Source: Halomonas sp. BDJS001
GTDB taxonomy: Bacteria; Pseudomonadota; Gammaproteobacteria; Pseudomonadales; Halomonadaceae
Assembly (NCBI RefSeq): GCF_026104355.1
Contig: NZ_CP110535.1
Coordinates: 744,001-808,000, forward strand
Length of the DNA: 64,000 nt
Direction of reading: 5' to 3'
Part shown: in pieces, positions 63,102-64,000 of the stretch
Layout of the letters: every line of letters starts with the position of its first letter
Numbering within the stretch: position 1 is the stretch's first letter
Program-made: the position numbers and the translations under genes
The notes under the pieces: model-generated
Databases searched by the model: none
What the model saw: only the letters and a program-made list of their open reading frames with translations
Told to the model about the DNA's origin: nothing

Positions 63102-64000
<899 letters not shown>

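Overview
The window looks like a chromosomal segment of a halophilic gammaproteobacterium, most likely Halomonadaceae (Halomonas/Vreelandella type). This is inferred from pseudomonad-like gene orders (mrcA divergent from pilMNOPQ-aroKB-gltBD; rsmZ-fdxA-mutS-pncC-recA-recX-alaS-lysC-csrA; ccmABCDEFGHI; smc...zipA-ligA) combined with a sodium-pump oxaloacetate decarboxylase (oadGAB) and a TAXI-type TRAP transporter. No rRNA is present, so the taxonomy is inference. Most of the window is core chromosome.

Layout. 1-1.2 kb: a PAS protein (cut by the window edge) overlapping an EAL c-di-GMP phosphodiesterase, minus strand. 1.5-4.7 kb: a minus-strand glutarate-catabolism operon (GntR/FCD regulator, glutaryl-CoA dehydrogenase, CoA-transferase), divergent from a TAXI TRAP transporter operon (5.1-8.6 kb). 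8.7-11.3 kb: mrcA. 11.5-18.1 kb: pilMNOPQ-aroK-aroB in a tightly overlapping operon. 18.6-24.5 kb: gltB-gltD. 24.8-28.7 kb: pyrG-kdsA-eno. 28.7-29.1 kb: a GacA-type upstream activating site and an RsmZ/CsrB-type small RNA with ten GGA motifs. 29.2-32.4 kb: fdxA and mutS, minus strand. 32.5-34.4 kb: an AbiEi/AbiEii type IV toxin-antitoxin cassette bounded by a 60-bp direct repeat that duplicates the pncC 5' end. 34.4-41.2 kb: pncC, recA (with SOS box), recX, alaS, lysC, csrA. 41.3-41.7 kb: one tRNA-Ser and two identical tRNA-Arg genes. 41.9-46.6 kb: dusC, then oadG-oadA-oadB. 46.7-47.7 kb: yigZ translationally coupled to a stand-alone LexA/UmuD-like domain that has lost its catalytic residues but has a SOS box. 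47.9-55.0 kb: ccmABCDEFGHI. 55.0-58.5 kb: smc. 58.5-60.7 kb: a D-tartrate dehydratase-like gene with a divergent LysR regulator, sitting between smc and zipA. 61.1-64.0 kb: a very long zipA and the 5' part of ligA.

How the parts work together: csrA and its probable decoy sRNA rsmZ lie 12 kb apart. recA and the LexA-like gene both carry CTG-N10-CAG boxes. Most metabolic genes are housekeeping (shikimate, ammonia assimilation, CTP, KDO, glycolysis, lysine).

The points most worth a second look are the AbiE cassette that rebuilt the start of pncC behind a 60-bp repeat, with two matching palindromes at the abiEi promoter and start codon; the rsmZ locus; the catalytically dead LexA-like protein under a SOS box; two copies of a covarying palindromic repeat element; and two single-T deletions that frameshift alaS and ccmB, which most likely are sequence errors.
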